Source: JAEUJM01 sp041918615
Lineage (GTDB): Bacteria > Actinomycetota > Acidimicrobiia > Acidimicrobiales > DATDAH01
NCBI GenBank assembly: GCA_041918615.1
Contig: JAYRVH010000017.1
Coordinates: 83,448 to 147,447, forward strand
DNA length: 64,000 bases
Direction of reading: 5' to 3'
In this document: in pieces, positions 17,735-26,154 of the stretch
Position numbering within the stretch: position 1 is the stretch's first letter
How the letters are laid out: each line of letters begins with the position of its first letter
The notes under the pieces: generated by a model
Database searches by the model: none
What the model was told of the DNA's origin: nothing
What the model saw: only the letters and a program-made list of their open reading frames with translations
Made by a program: the position numbers and the translations under genes

Positions 17735-19084
17735 ATGCGCAGCCGCAACCTGCTCTTCATCGCACTGGCGGCATTCGCCCTGGTGGCCGCGTCCTGCGGT
17801 AACTCCGATTCGGGAACCACCGACAGCGCCGGCAACAGCGACAGCACCGAGCGCGCGGAGAACGTCGACAACGGTCAGGTGAGCGATGCCCGGGACGACG
17901 AGTTCGTGGCCGTCGACCAGCCCGGCGTCACCGACGACACGATCACCGTGAGCGGGGTGGCGTCCACGACCAACCCGCTCGGCGGGAAGTACGGAACGAT
18001 CTTCGACGGCGTGCAGGCCTACTTCGCCATGGTCAACTCGGAGGGCGGCATCTACCAGCGCGAGCTCGTGCTGCCCGAGGACAACGAGCACGACGACCAG
18101 CTCTCGATGAACCAGCAGGAGGTCCAGAAGATCATCAGCCAGGACGACCCCTTCGCCGTGGTGGGCGTGGCCACGCTGCTGTTCCAGGGCGCCGACCTGC
18201 TCGTCGACGAGAACATGCCCACCTTCGGCTGGAACATCCAACAGGAGTGGCAGAACGGGCCGAACCTCTTCGGCGAGAAGGGCTCGTACCTCGCCTTCAC
18301 CCGCGGAGGCCCGCTGCAGCCCTTCCTCGCCCGCGAGCTCGGCGCCCACAAGATCGGGGTCCTCGCCTACAACGTGCCGCAGTCGTCCGACTGCCTCGAA
18401 GGCGTCCAGAACAGCTTCGAGACGTTCGGCGCCGACGCCGACGCCGAGGTCGCGTTCAGCGACGCCAGCCTGGCCTACGGCACCACCGACCTGAGCGTCC
18501 AGGTGCAGCAGATGAAGGATGCAGGCGTCGACCTGGTGACCACCTGCATGGACACCAACGGCGTCACCACCCTGGCCCGCGAGATGCAGCGCCAGGGCCT
18601 CGACGTCCCCCAGTACCTGCCCAACGGCTACGACTTCGATCTCGTGTCCGACTTCGGCGACCTCTTCCAGGGCTCGCTCGTGCTCACCCAGTTCGCCCCT
18701 CTCGAGTTCGAGCCGCAGCCCGAGGGCGTCCAGCAGTACCTCGACTGGATGGACCAGACCGGCGGCGAGGTGGGCGAGCTCTCGCTGGCGGGCTGGATCA
18801 GCGCCGACCAGTTCGTGACGGGGCTGCGTGCAGCCGGTCCCGACTTCACCCGCCAGAAGGTGATCGACGGCCTCAACCAGCTCACCGACTACGACGCCGA
18901 CGGCATCCTTCCCGGCACCGACTGGACCGTGGCCCACGAGAGTGACGGCGACCAGCTCTGCTACGCGATGTCGAAGATCGACAACAGCGAGTTCGTGCCC
19001 CAGTTCACCGAGGCCGACAAGCCATTCATCTGCTTCGACAGCGACGCCACGGCGCTGCCCGCCGAGCCCGACCACCAGAGCTGA
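17735..19084 (+). CDS. Branched-chain amino-acid type ABC transporter substrate-binding lipoprotein
   Basis: A 449-residue periplasmic-binding-like lipoprotein. The signal peptide MRSRNLLFIALAAFALVAAS ends at a lipobox with Cys 21, followed by a Gly/Ser/Thr/Asp-rich linker. The mature part starts ITVSGVASTTNPLGGKYGTI and fits the LivK-type (Peripla_BP_6) family. It delivers its ligand to the LivHM-LivGF genes directly downstream; the ligand may be an amino acid, amide or short organic acid. The ATG at 17735 is preferred to an in-frame ATG 33 bases upstream because it begins the lipoprotein signal and follows a GGGGG stretch. Confidence 0.93.
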   Translation: MRSRNLLFIALAAFALVAASCGNSDSGTTDSAGNSDSTERAENVDNGQVSDARDDEFVAVDQPGVTDDTITVSGVASTTNPLGGKYGTIFDGVQAYFAMVNSEGGIYQRELVLPEDNEHDDQLSMNQQEVQKIISQDDPFAVVGVATLLFQGADLLVDENMPTFGWNIQQEWQNGPNLFGEKGSYLAFTRGGPLQPFLARELGAHKIGVLAYNVPQSSDCLEGVQNSFETFGADADAEVAFSDASLAYGTTDLSVQVQQMKDAGVDLVTTCMDTNGVTTLAREMQRQGLDVPQYLPNGYDFDLVSDFGDLFQGSLVLTQFAPLEFEPQPEGVQQYLDWMDQTGGEVGELSLAGWISADQFVTGLRAAGPDFTRQKVIDGLNQLTDYDADGILPGTDWTVAHESDGDQLCYAMSKIDNSEFVPQFTEADKPFICFDSDATALPAEPDHQS

Positions 19085-19114
19085 CCGAGCGGGCTTCGGC
19101 ACTCCCTCCATGCC

Positions 19115-21154
19115 ATGACCGAGCTGCTCAGCTACGCCATCCGGGGCTTCCCGGTGGGGTGTGTCTTCGCCCTCATGGCGGTGGGGCTGGTGCTCACCTA
19201 CAAGACCTCGGGTGTCTTCAACCTCGCCTTCGGCGCCCAGGCGTTCGTCAGCGCCGCGGTCTACTACGAGACCCGGGTACGCCACGACTGGCCCATCGTC
19301 CCCGCGTTCGTCCTGGCGGTGGTGATCCTGGGACCGGCCATCGGCTTCGTGCTCGACAAGGCCCTGTTCCGCCATCTGCGCACCGCGCCACCCATCGCCC
19401 GGCTGGTGACGTCGCTCGGCCTGCTCGTGGCCATCCCCCAGATGGTGCAGATCTGGTTCGGGAGCAGCGCCGCGTTCAACCCGCTCGGCATCGCGCCCGA
19501 CCCCGAACGCATCTACCGGCTCGGCGACTACGCCCTCGACGCCAACCAGGTGGCCACGATCCTGATCACCCTTGGTGTGGTGGGCGCGCTCACGATCCTG
19601 TTCCGGTCGACCGCCCTCGGTCTGCGCATGCGGGCGGTGGTCGAGAGCCCCCGCATGACCGAGCTCAACGGGGTCAACGCCGACCGGGTCAGCAGCTTCT
19701 CGTGGATGCTGTCCAGCTTCCTCGCCGGTCTCGCCGGCGTGCTGCTCGCTCCCCTGTTCGCCCAGGTCGAGGCCAACGGCTTCTTCACGTTGCTGGTGGC
19801 CGCCGTCGCCGCCGCCGCCTTCGGGGGCCTGTCGAGCATCCCCCTCACGTTCGCGGGCGGCATCGCCCTCGGCGTCCTCCAACAGGTGCTGGCGGGCTAC
19901 CTGCCCAGCGGCAGCATCCTGTCGCAGGGCCTGCGCCCGGCCCTGCCGTTCGTGGTGCTCTTCCTCCTGCTTCTGTTCTGGCCAGCGCTCCGCGACAGGA
20001 CCCACAGCACCGATCCCTTGGCGGGCGTCGACCCGCCTCCCCCGGCGCCCGCGGCCACCTACCGGAGCGAGGGCCTGACCCGGCTCACGCGCGTGCTGGC
20101 CGTCGTCACCGTCGTCGGCTTCATCGCCGCCTCGCTCCTCTGGTTCGACGACTTCTGGCTGCTGTTGTTCACCAAGGGGCTCATCTTCGGGCTCATCTTC
20201 CTGTCGATCACGGTGATCACCGGCATGGGCGGCCAGATCTCGCTCTCGCAGGCGACGTTCGCCGGGGTGGGCGCCTTCACCACCGCGCAGCTCGTCTCCA
20301 GCCTGGGGCTACCCGTACTCGCCACGATGCTCCTCGGCGCGCTCGCGGCGGCCGCAGTGGGTGCCCTCCTCGCCCTGCCGGTGATGCGCCTCGACGGCAT
20401 CTACCTGACGCTCGCCACGCTGGCCTTCGCCCTCATGTGGGAGAACGTGCTCGTGCCCCAGGACTGGGTGAGCGGGGGCCAGCTCGGGGTCGAGGTCCCC
20501 CGACCCCTCGTGGGGCCGATCGACTTCGCCGACGACAGGGCCTTCCTCCTGCTCTGCATGGCGCTGCTGGCGGTGGTGAGCGTGGTCGTGATCCTGGTGC
20601 GGCGCGGTACCACGGGCCGCAACCTCGACGCCCTCCGGGGCAGCGAGCTCGCCGCCACCTCGATCGGCATCGACCCCCGACGGGCCCGCATCACCGCGTT
20701 CGCCCTGTCCGCCGGCATCGCCGGGCTCGGCGGTGGCCTGCTCGCCTCGCAGGAGGGGCGGGCGACGAGCATCGACTTCGTGTTCTTCCTCGGGCTGTTC
20801 TGGGTGGTGGTGGTGGTCACCCTGGGCTCGCGCTCGGTGCAGGCGGCGATCACCGCCGGCCTGTCGTTCATGTTGGTGCCCGAGCTCCTGAGCCGCCTCG
20901 ACCTCAGCGCCCTCCCCGCGATCCTCAACCCCGCCGAGAACCCTGCCGCGATCGCGTCGATCCTCTTCGGCCTCGGGGCGCTCACCTACGCCAAGCACCC
21001 CGAAGGGATCCTGGAGCACCAGACCAGGTCGTCGATCGAGTTCACCAACCGGCGCTTGGCGGTGTTCCGCCGGTGGCGCGGCAGCGACGAGCCGTCCGAT
21101 CAGGCGCCACCCGACCAGCCGCGTCCCGTACCGTCGGCGAAGACGGCACCATGA
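19115..21154 (+). CDS. Fused LivH-LivM ABC transporter permease
   Basis: A 679-residue membrane protein in which two permeases are joined. Residues 1 to about 295 are LivH-like (GFPVGCVFALMAVGLVLTYK at the start, TSGVFNLAFGAQAF). After a proline-rich linker, residues about 320-640 are LivM-like (TGMGGQISLSQATFAGVGAF, LDGIYLTLATLAFA). Normally these are separate genes of about 300 residues each. It forms the membrane channel for the binding protein upstream; its stop overlaps the LivG-like ATG (ATGA). A charged tail after residue 640 is probably cytoplasmic. Confidence 0.94.
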   Translation: MTELLSYAIRGFPVGCVFALMAVGLVLTYKTSGVFNLAFGAQAFVSAAVYYETRVRHDWPIVPAFVLAVVILGPAIGFVLDKALFRHLRTAPPIARLVTSLGLLVAIPQMVQIWFGSSAAFNPLGIAPDPERIYRLGDYALDANQVATILITLGVVGALTILFRSTALGLRMRAVVESPRMTELNGVNADRVSSFSWMLSSFLAGLAGVLLAPLFAQVEANGFFTLLVAAVAAAAFGGLSSIPLTFAGGIALGVLQQVLAGYLPSGSILSQGLRPALPFVVLFLLLLFWPALRDRTHSTDPLAGVDPPPPAPAATYRSEGLTRLTRVLAVVTVVGFIAASLLWFDDFWLLLFTKGLIFGLIFLSITVITGMGGQISLSQATFAGVGAFTTAQLVSSLGLPVLATMLLGALAAAAVGALLALPVMRLDGIYLTLATLAFALMWENVLVPQDWVSGGQLGVEVPRPLVGPIDFADDRAFLLLCMALLAVVSVVVILVRRGTTGRNLDALRGSELAATSIGIDPRRARITAFALSAGIAGLGGGLLASQEGRATSIDFVFFLGLFWVVVVVTLGSRSVQAAITAGLSFMLVPELLSRLDLSALPAILNPAENPAAIASILFGLGALTYAKHPEGILEHQTRSSIEFTNRRLAVFRRWRGSDEPSDQAPPDQPRPVPSAKTAP

Positions 21155-21909
21155 GCCTGCTCGAGGCCACGTCGGTCACCAAGCGCTTCTCGGGCCTCAA
21201 GGCCCTCGACGCCGTGTCGCTCGCAGTGGAGCCCGGTGAGATCGTCGGGCTGATCGGACCCAACGGGGCGGGCAAGACGACCCTGTTCAACTGCCTCTAC
21301 GGCGTCACCGCCCCCGACGAGGGCCGGGTCGCCTTCGCCGGCCACGACATCAGCGTGCTCCCCGTCCACCGCCGGGCCCGCCTCGGCATCGGCCGCACGT
21401 TCCAGCGCATCGAGCTGTTCGTGGGCATGACCGTGCGCGACCACCTGCTCGTCGCCGAGCGCTCCCGGCGGGGCGACGGCGGACTCCTGCGCGACCTGCT
21501 CAACCGGGCCCGCCCCACCGACGACGAGCGGTCGCGGGTGGCGGCCACGCTCGACCTGCTCGGGCTGAGCGACGACGCCGAACGCCCCATCGAGTCGCTG
21601 AGCCTCGGGCGCGGACGCCTGGTCGAGCTCGGCCGGGCGCTCATGATCGAACCGAAGCTCCTGCTGCTCGACGAGCCCTCGTCGGGCCTCGACCACCACG
21701 AGACGGCCGACATGGCCGAGGTGCTCGACACGGTGCGGGCCGAGCGCGGTACCGCCATCCTGCTGGTGGAGCACGACGTGGCCATGGTGCGCCGGGTGAC
21801 CACCCGCCTCTACGTGCTCGACTTCGGACAGGTCATCGCCTCGGGACTCACCGCCGACGTGGTCGCCGACCAGAAGGTCCGCACGGCCTACCTGGGAGAC
21901 ACCCTATGA
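21151..21909 (+). CDS. ABC transporter ATP-binding protein (LivG-like)
   Basis: A 252-residue ATPase for the upstream permease. Walker A is GPNGAGKTT (about residues 37-45), the signature is the variant LSLGRGRLVELGRAL in place of the usual LSGGQ, and Walker B is LLLLDEPSSGLD with the switch His in LLVEHD. GIGRTFQRIELF is a LivG hallmark. The start is coupled to the permease and the stop to the LivF gene, both as ATGA. The atypical signature sequence is seen in many LivG relatives and is not by itself a sign of inactivity. Confidence 0.94.
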   Translation: MSLLEATSVTKRFSGLKALDAVSLAVEPGEIVGLIGPNGAGKTTLFNCLYGVTAPDEGRVAFAGHDISVLPVHRRARLGIGRTFQRIELFVGMTVRDHLLVAERSRRGDGGLLRDLLNRARPTDDERSRVAATLDLLGLSDDAERPIESLSLGRGRLVELGRALMIEPKLLLLDEPSSGLDHHETADMAEVLDTVRAERGTAILLVEHDVAMVRRVTTRLYVLDFGQVIASGLTADVVADQKVRTAYLGDTL

Positions 21910-22652
21910 GTGCCTCCACCCCCTCTGGAGGGGGCGGCGTGACCGGTGGCGCGCTGCTGGAGCTCGACCACGTCGACGCCGGCTACGGGCCGTTCCGGGC
22001 GCTGTTCGACGTGTCGTTCGTCGTGGAGGAGGGTCGGGCACTGGCGCTGCTCGGCTCCAACGGGGCGGGGAAGACGACCGTCGCCCGCGTGTGCTCGGGG
22101 CTCGTCGAGCCCACGCGCGGTCACGTGCGATTCGGTGGCGACGACGTCACCGGCGTGCATGCGTGGAAGCTGGCGCGCCGGGGCATCGCCCACGCCCCCG
22201 AGGGCCGGTCGGTGTTCGCCACGCTCACGGTCGAGGAGAACCTCACCTTGGCTTTTCGGGAGGGCACCAGGTCGGGCCACGGCGGCGTGCCCGAGAGCCT
22301 GGCGGCGGCCTACGAGCTGTTCCCCCGACTCGAGGCCCGCCGGGCCCAGCTCGCCGGCACCCTGTCGGGCGGCGAGCAGCGGATGCTGGCCCTCGCCCGG
22401 GTGCTCGTGCACCCGCCCCGGCTGCTGATCGTCGACGAGCTCTCGCTGGGCCTTGCGCCGATCATCGTGAGCGAGGTCTACGCCATGTTGGCCAAGATCA
22501 AGGCGAAGGGCACCACCCTGCTCATCGTCGAGCAGTTGATGAGCCATGCACTGGGCATCGCCGACGACGTGGTGCTTCTCACCAAGGGCCGCACCACCTA
22601 CGTCGGGCCCACCGCCGACCTCGGCGACCCGGGCGAGCACTTCCTCGGCTGA
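21906..22652 (+). CDS. ABC transporter ATP-binding protein (LivF-like)
   Basis: A 248-residue second ATPase of the branched-chain type transporter. Walker A is GSNGAGKTT, the signature LSGGEQRMLALARVL and Walker B LLIVDELSLGLAP, the last being characteristic of LivF, with VEQLMSHAL after it. The first residues (MSASTPSGGGGVTGG) are a glycine-rich lead; an internal start near 21940 would remove them. It probably forms a heterodimer with the LivG-like protein. Eighteen bases separate it from the acyltransferase-like gene that follows. Confidence 0.94.
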   Translation: MSASTPSGGGGVTGGALLELDHVDAGYGPFRALFDVSFVVEEGRALALLGSNGAGKTTVARVCSGLVEPTRGHVRFGGDDVTGVHAWKLARRGIAHAPEGRSVFATLTVEENLTLAFREGTRSGHGGVPESLAAAYELFPRLEARRAQLAGTLSGGEQRMLALARVLVHPPRLLIVDELSLGLAPIIVSEVYAMLAKIKAKGTTLLIVEQLMSHALGIADDVVLLTKGRTTYVGPTADLGDPGEHFLG

Positions 22653-22669
22653 TCACGGGAGACAGTCGA

Positions 22670-23728
22670 ATGAGCGACCGAACGAGCGACGAAGCGACGA
22701 GCGGGTCTGATGCGAACGGAGGGGAGGGGCTGTTCGACCGGCTGCGCGGATGGATCGACGTCCACCATCACATCGACGCGGAGCTGTTCGCGCTGGCCGA
22801 ACAGGTGGTGGCAACCGAGGCCGGCGCGCTCTTCGAGACCATCGACCGCTCGGTCATAGACGCGGACGTGCTGCCCGACGCCATCGACCACGGCGCCGTG
22901 TTCCTGGGCCCCAACCCGCACAGCACCCAGGAGCAGGAGGAGATCCTCGGCCTGCTCGACCTGCTGCACGGCGACCAGGTCCCTGGGCTGGTGTCGCGGT
23001 TCGTCGACTTCACCCGGGAGGAGGACCTCTTCGCTCGCGTGCGATCCGGCGAGAAGTTCATCATTCCGAGCAATCACCTCGAGTTGCAGGATCAGGGGTT
23101 CACCCTCGGGTACCTGCAGCGGGCGGCGCAGGACTACGGGTTCGACCGGCTCGAGAACCACATCACGCTCATGATCGGGCGCCTGCTCGGGTTCCTCCGT
23201 CTGGGCGAACGCAACGTGATCGACGACATCCTGCGCAAGGCAGGCGCCGTCCTGAAGACGTTCCCTGTCAGCGGGGGCGAGGTCATGGCCGAAGGGCTCA
23301 TCACCGAGCACGACCTCGACCGGCGGCTGAAGGTGTTCCGGCGCGCGAGCAACGAACGCACGCGCCGCGAGTTCGAGCGCCTGATGCGGTCGAGCCAAGG
23401 CGCAGTGGTGCTGTTGGCAGGCGGCGGCTCACGCGACGCCCGAGACGCGGCCGGCGACGTCTTCATGAACCCGTTCGGCAAGAGCACCCGTTCGCTGATC
23501 GCCGACGCCTGCACGCACGGCGCGCTGGTGGTGCCCCTGTTCGTCGACTACGACAGCGACGTGAGCCTGGTCTCCTTCGGCGACCCGACCCGGCCCGTCG
23601 AGGCGGCCGACGTGCATCACGTCGGCGAGGTGATCGCCGCCATGGGGAACCGGGCGAGGGGCGTGGCCCGCACCCGCCATCCCGAGGTCGAGCGCTTCGC
23701 CCGCAAGATCTTCTACGAGCCCGGCTAG
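22670..23728 (+). CDS. Putative PlsC/PlsB-type acyltransferase-like protein
   Basis: A 352-residue soluble-looking protein. The motif NHLELQD has His 136 and Asp 141 in the HX4D spacing used by glycerol-3-phosphate and lysophosphatidate acyltransferases. A later LLAGGGSRD (about residue 250) resembles the acceptor-binding EGxRS block, and ALVVPLFVDYD resembles the next conserved block. Together these suggest a divergent acyltransferase, but no block is canonical. The ATG at 22670 gives a low-complexity Ser/Asp/Glu start before the fold begins at about residue 22. It sits 18 bp after the Liv operon and is probably co-transcribed. Confidence 0.5.
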   Translation: MSDRTSDEATSGSDANGGEGLFDRLRGWIDVHHHIDAELFALAEQVVATEAGALFETIDRSVIDADVLPDAIDHGAVFLGPNPHSTQEQEEILGLLDLLHGDQVPGLVSRFVDFTREEDLFARVRSGEKFIIPSNHLELQDQGFTLGYLQRAAQDYGFDRLENHITLMIGRLLGFLRLGERNVIDDILRKAGAVLKTFPVSGGEVMAEGLITEHDLDRRLKVFRRASNERTRREFERLMRSSQGAVVLLAGGGSRDARDAAGDVFMNPFGKSTRSLIADACTHGALVVPLFVDYDSDVSLVSFGDPTRPVEAADVHHVGEVIAAMGNRARGVARTRHPEVERFARKIFYEPG

Positions 23729-23771
23729 CCGACCCGGTCCCCACCGCGGGCGCCACTGGAGCGGTCGGCCC

Positions 23772-24293
23772 TCAGCGGCGCTCCAGAAGGGCCGGGACCG
23801 AGTCGACGAGCCACGCCAGGGCGAGGCCGACGGTCACCGCTCCCACCGCGGCAGCGAGCGACAAGGCGTCCAAGCCCTCCGCCGGGAGCGCCAGCAGACC
23901 GACGACGCCCGCCACCACCGGCCAGGCGGCTTTGACGAGCGTGCTCAGGCCAACCTGGGCGTCACTGGTGGGGTCACACCCGCAGGGGGCGTCAGGCGCC
24001 TGCACCAGAAGGTAGGTCTGGAGCCCGACGAAGGCCGTGCCCACGACCACGAGAGCCCACAGCAACGGCACCATGGCCGAGGCCGACCATCCGGCCGACA
24101 GCGCCAGAACACCGCCCGCCCCCACAACCGCCTCCAGGACGATCACCCCCCACGCCACGCGGCCCGCCGAGCCGGTTGGCCACAGCCCCTGCGCGTCCAA
24201 CTGGACGGTGAACGTGTCGCGCCAGCGGAGGTGCCGGGCCGCAGACACGCCGAGGAGCACAAACCCGCTCACCACCAGCGACACCGCGACCAC
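23772..24293 (-). CDS. MauE/DoxX-like membrane protein
   Basis: About 173 residues with four hydrophobic segments: VAVSLVVSGFVLLGVSAARH, a second near GVIVLEAVVGAGGVLALSAG, a third near LLWALVVVGTAFVG, and a fourth pair at the end. A QAPDAPCGCDPTSDAQVG loop with two close cysteines is the signature of MauE-type proteins, which assist disulfide formation or electron transfer, usually beside a thioredoxin-like gene. None is adjacent here. The GTG at 24293 is a guess; the frame stays open further upstream without a convincing start. It is divergent from the alcohol dehydrogenase. Confidence 0.65.
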   Translation of the reverse strand: MVAVSLVVSGFVLLGVSAARHLRWRDTFTVQLDAQGLWPTGSAGRVAWGVIVLEAVVGAGGVLALSAGWSASAMVPLLWALVVVGTAFVGLQTYLLVQAPDAPCGCDPTSDAQVGLSTLVKAAWPVVAGVVGLLALPAEGLDALSLAAAVGAVTVGLALAWLVDSVPALLERR

Positions 24294-24360
24294 AGCGGTC
24301 AGCGTACGACCAGCGCGCGGGCCATCGACCCCCGGCAGGGGTGTCGGGTAGCGTGACCTC

Positions 24361-24519
24361 GTGGGTGAGCGCCGGCACAGCAGCGAGATGCCCTCCTTCT
24401 CCGGGCTTCCGGGACCACCCTCCCAGGGCCATGACCGCACGAGGGCGTGGGCACCCGTGACGGTCGGGGTGATGCACCCCGGGCATGGCTTCGACCCGAT
24501 GGCGGAGCGCGCCCCGTGA
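24361..24519 (+). CDS. Possible 52-aa ORF overlapping the alcohol dehydrogenase start
   Basis: A GTG frame (MGERRHSSEMPSFSGLPG at the start, ending HGFDPMAERAP) stops at 24519 with its TGA overlapping the GTG of the dehydrogenase (GTGA), the coupling pattern seen throughout this window. Six bases before the GTG is TAGCGT, a plausible -10 for a leaderless message. The peptide is not recognised, is rich in Pro/Gly/His, and could be a chance frame in GC-rich DNA. It is offered only because the 220-bp divergent gap is otherwise empty. Confidence 0.22.
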   Translation: MGERRHSSEMPSFSGLPGPPSQGHDRTRAWAPVTVGVMHPGHGFDPMAERAP

Positions 24520-25586
24520 CCGACGCGATCCCCGACACGATGCCTGCCGCGGTCTACCGATCGCCCGGAAACCTCGAGGTGGCGGGGCACCCGGTGCCCA
24601 CCGTCGGGCCCAACGACGTGCTGGTCGAGATCGACTACTGCGGCGTCTGCGGCAGCGATCTGCACATGGTCATCGAGGGCTGGGGCACGCCCGACACGAT
24701 CGAGGGCCACGAGTACGTGGGCACGGTTGTGGCCGTGGGCGAGCAGGTGACCCGGTGGCAGGCCGGCGACCGCGTGGTCGGCGGGGCCAGCGTCCGGTGC
24801 GGCCGGTGCGAGCACTGCCTGGCCGGGCGGCCGTCGCTCTGCCTCGAGCGGGCCACCCCCGGCCTCAACCCCTTCCAGGGAGCCTTCGCCCGCTACAAGC
24901 GCGACGACGAGGCCGAGCTGGTGGCGTTGCCCGAGGGCATGTCACCCCGGGCGGCGGCGCTCACCGAGCCGCTCGCCGTCGCCCTTCACGCAATCACCCG
25001 CAGTGGCGTCGACCACGGCCAGCGCGCGTTGGTGTTCGGCGCCGGGCCCATCGGGGCGCTGCTGATCGCCGCGCTGCGGGCCAAGGGCATCGAGCGGGTG
25101 GGTGTGGTCGAGCCCAACAGCACCCGCCGCGACCTGGCGGTCGCCGTCGGGGCGACCGACGCCTACACGCCCGACGAGCTGCCGGTCTTCGACCAGGCCG
25201 ACCCCGGGGGCATCTCGACCGACCCCTACGACGTTGTCTTCGAGTGCTCGGGCAAGCGGATGGCCATGGAGGCGGGGCTCTGCCAGCTGAAGCGGGGCGG
25301 CACGCTCGTGCTCGTGGGCGCCGGCATCGAGCGCCCCCGCTTCGACCCCAACCGCATCCTGATGAACGAGCTCAACGTCACGGGCTCGTTCGTCTACGAC
25401 GAGGGCGGGTTCGGCCACGCCCTCGACCTGCTGGCCACCGGGGCGCTCCCCACCGATCTGCTCATCGAGCCGGGCGAGGTCTCGCTGGGCGGCCTGCTCG
25501 AGGCCATGGAGGGCCTCGCCGCCGGCCGGATCGGTGGCAAGGTGTTGGTATCGCCCTGCAAGTCCGACCACGAAACGGCCGAGTGA
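24516..25586 (+). CDS. Zinc-dependent alcohol dehydrogenase (MDR family)
   Basis: A 356-residue medium-chain dehydrogenase. The catalytic zinc region reads CGVCGSDLHMV and GHEYVGTVVAVG, the structural zinc loop CGRCEHCLAGRPSLC supplies four cysteines, and VFGAGPIGALLIAAL is the NAD(P) Rossmann motif. It is related to threonine/sorbitol dehydrogenases. The first gene of a same-strand run with VOC, LLM and P450 genes, it could oxidise an alcohol made by the P450; that link is an inference. The GTG at 24516 has GGAG about 10 bases upstream; an ATG at 24540 is an alternative. Confidence 0.92.
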   Translation: MTDAIPDTMPAAVYRSPGNLEVAGHPVPTVGPNDVLVEIDYCGVCGSDLHMVIEGWGTPDTIEGHEYVGTVVAVGEQVTRWQAGDRVVGGASVRCGRCEHCLAGRPSLCLERATPGLNPFQGAFARYKRDDEAELVALPEGMSPRAAALTEPLAVALHAITRSGVDHGQRALVFGAGPIGALLIAALRAKGIERVGVVEPNSTRRDLAVAVGATDAYTPDELPVFDQADPGGISTDPYDVVFECSGKRMAMEAGLCQLKRGGTLVLVGAGIERPRFDPNRILMNELNVTGSFVYDEGGFGHALDLLATGALPTDLLIEPGEVSLGGLLEAMEGLAAGRIGGKVLVSPCKSDHETAE

Positions 25587-25680
25587 GGCACCGCTCTGCG
25601 GATCTCCTCGTGGCCAGCCCCCGTATCGGGGGACAATCATGGAGAATTCCCCGATGTCCGGCGAAGGAGCAGGTCCGACC

Positions 25681-26154
25681 ATGAGCAAGAAGGCGCGTCC
25701 ACCGCAGTTCAACCACGTGGCCATGTCGATGCCGGCCGACGCCCTCGACGCCGAGGGCCGCGCCGCCATCTGCGACTTCTACGGCCAGGTGTTCGGCTTC
25801 GAAGAGCTGCCCACCATGACCGAGGACCGGCGCCGCCTGGTGCTCAAGGCCTACACCTACGAGCAGTTCGTGTTCCTGATCGCCGAGGACGAGCCGATGG
25901 TGGCCGCCCGGATGGACCACTTCGGCCTGTCGGTGGGCACGTTGCACGAGCTCGACGAGTTCTACGCCAGGGCGCAGGCCTACGCCGCGGCCGACGACCG
26001 GGTCGACCTGATCGGGCGCGACATCGACGACTACGGGGGCCTGAAGATCCACAACTTCTACGTGGGCTTCCTGCTCCCGATGATGGTGGAGATCCAGCAC
26101 TGGGAGTTCCTGCCGCACGAGCCCATCACCCAGTCGTCGCCGACGATGGCATGA
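25681..26154 (+). CDS. VOC (glyoxalase/dioxygenase fold) family protein
   Basis: A 157-residue protein with the vicinal oxygen chelate pattern: FNHVAMSMPADAL at the first strand (His as likely first metal ligand), FYGQVFGFEELP, MDHFGLSVGTLHELDEFYAR starting the second module, and MMVEIQHWEF ending with the likely glutamate ligand. VOC proteins are metal-dependent isomerases, dioxygenases or binding proteins; no specific reaction can be named. The ATG at 25681 starts MSKKARPPQFNH; in-frame ATGs at 25639 and 25654 are alternatives. The stop overlaps the LLM gene (ATGA), so the two likely act together. Confidence 0.8.
   Translation: MSKKARPPQFNHVAMSMPADALDAEGRAAICDFYGQVFGFEELPTMTEDRRRLVLKAYTYEQFVFLIAEDEPMVAARMDHFGLSVGTLHELDEFYARAQAYAAADDRVDLIGRDIDDYGGLKIHNFYVGFLLPMMVEIQHWEFLPHEPITQSSPTMA

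Noticed and set aside
17585..20005. 806-aa minus-strand frame opposite the Liv operon
   Set aside because: Spans several real genes on the other strand and has His/Glu/Val-biased composition typical of a shadow frame.
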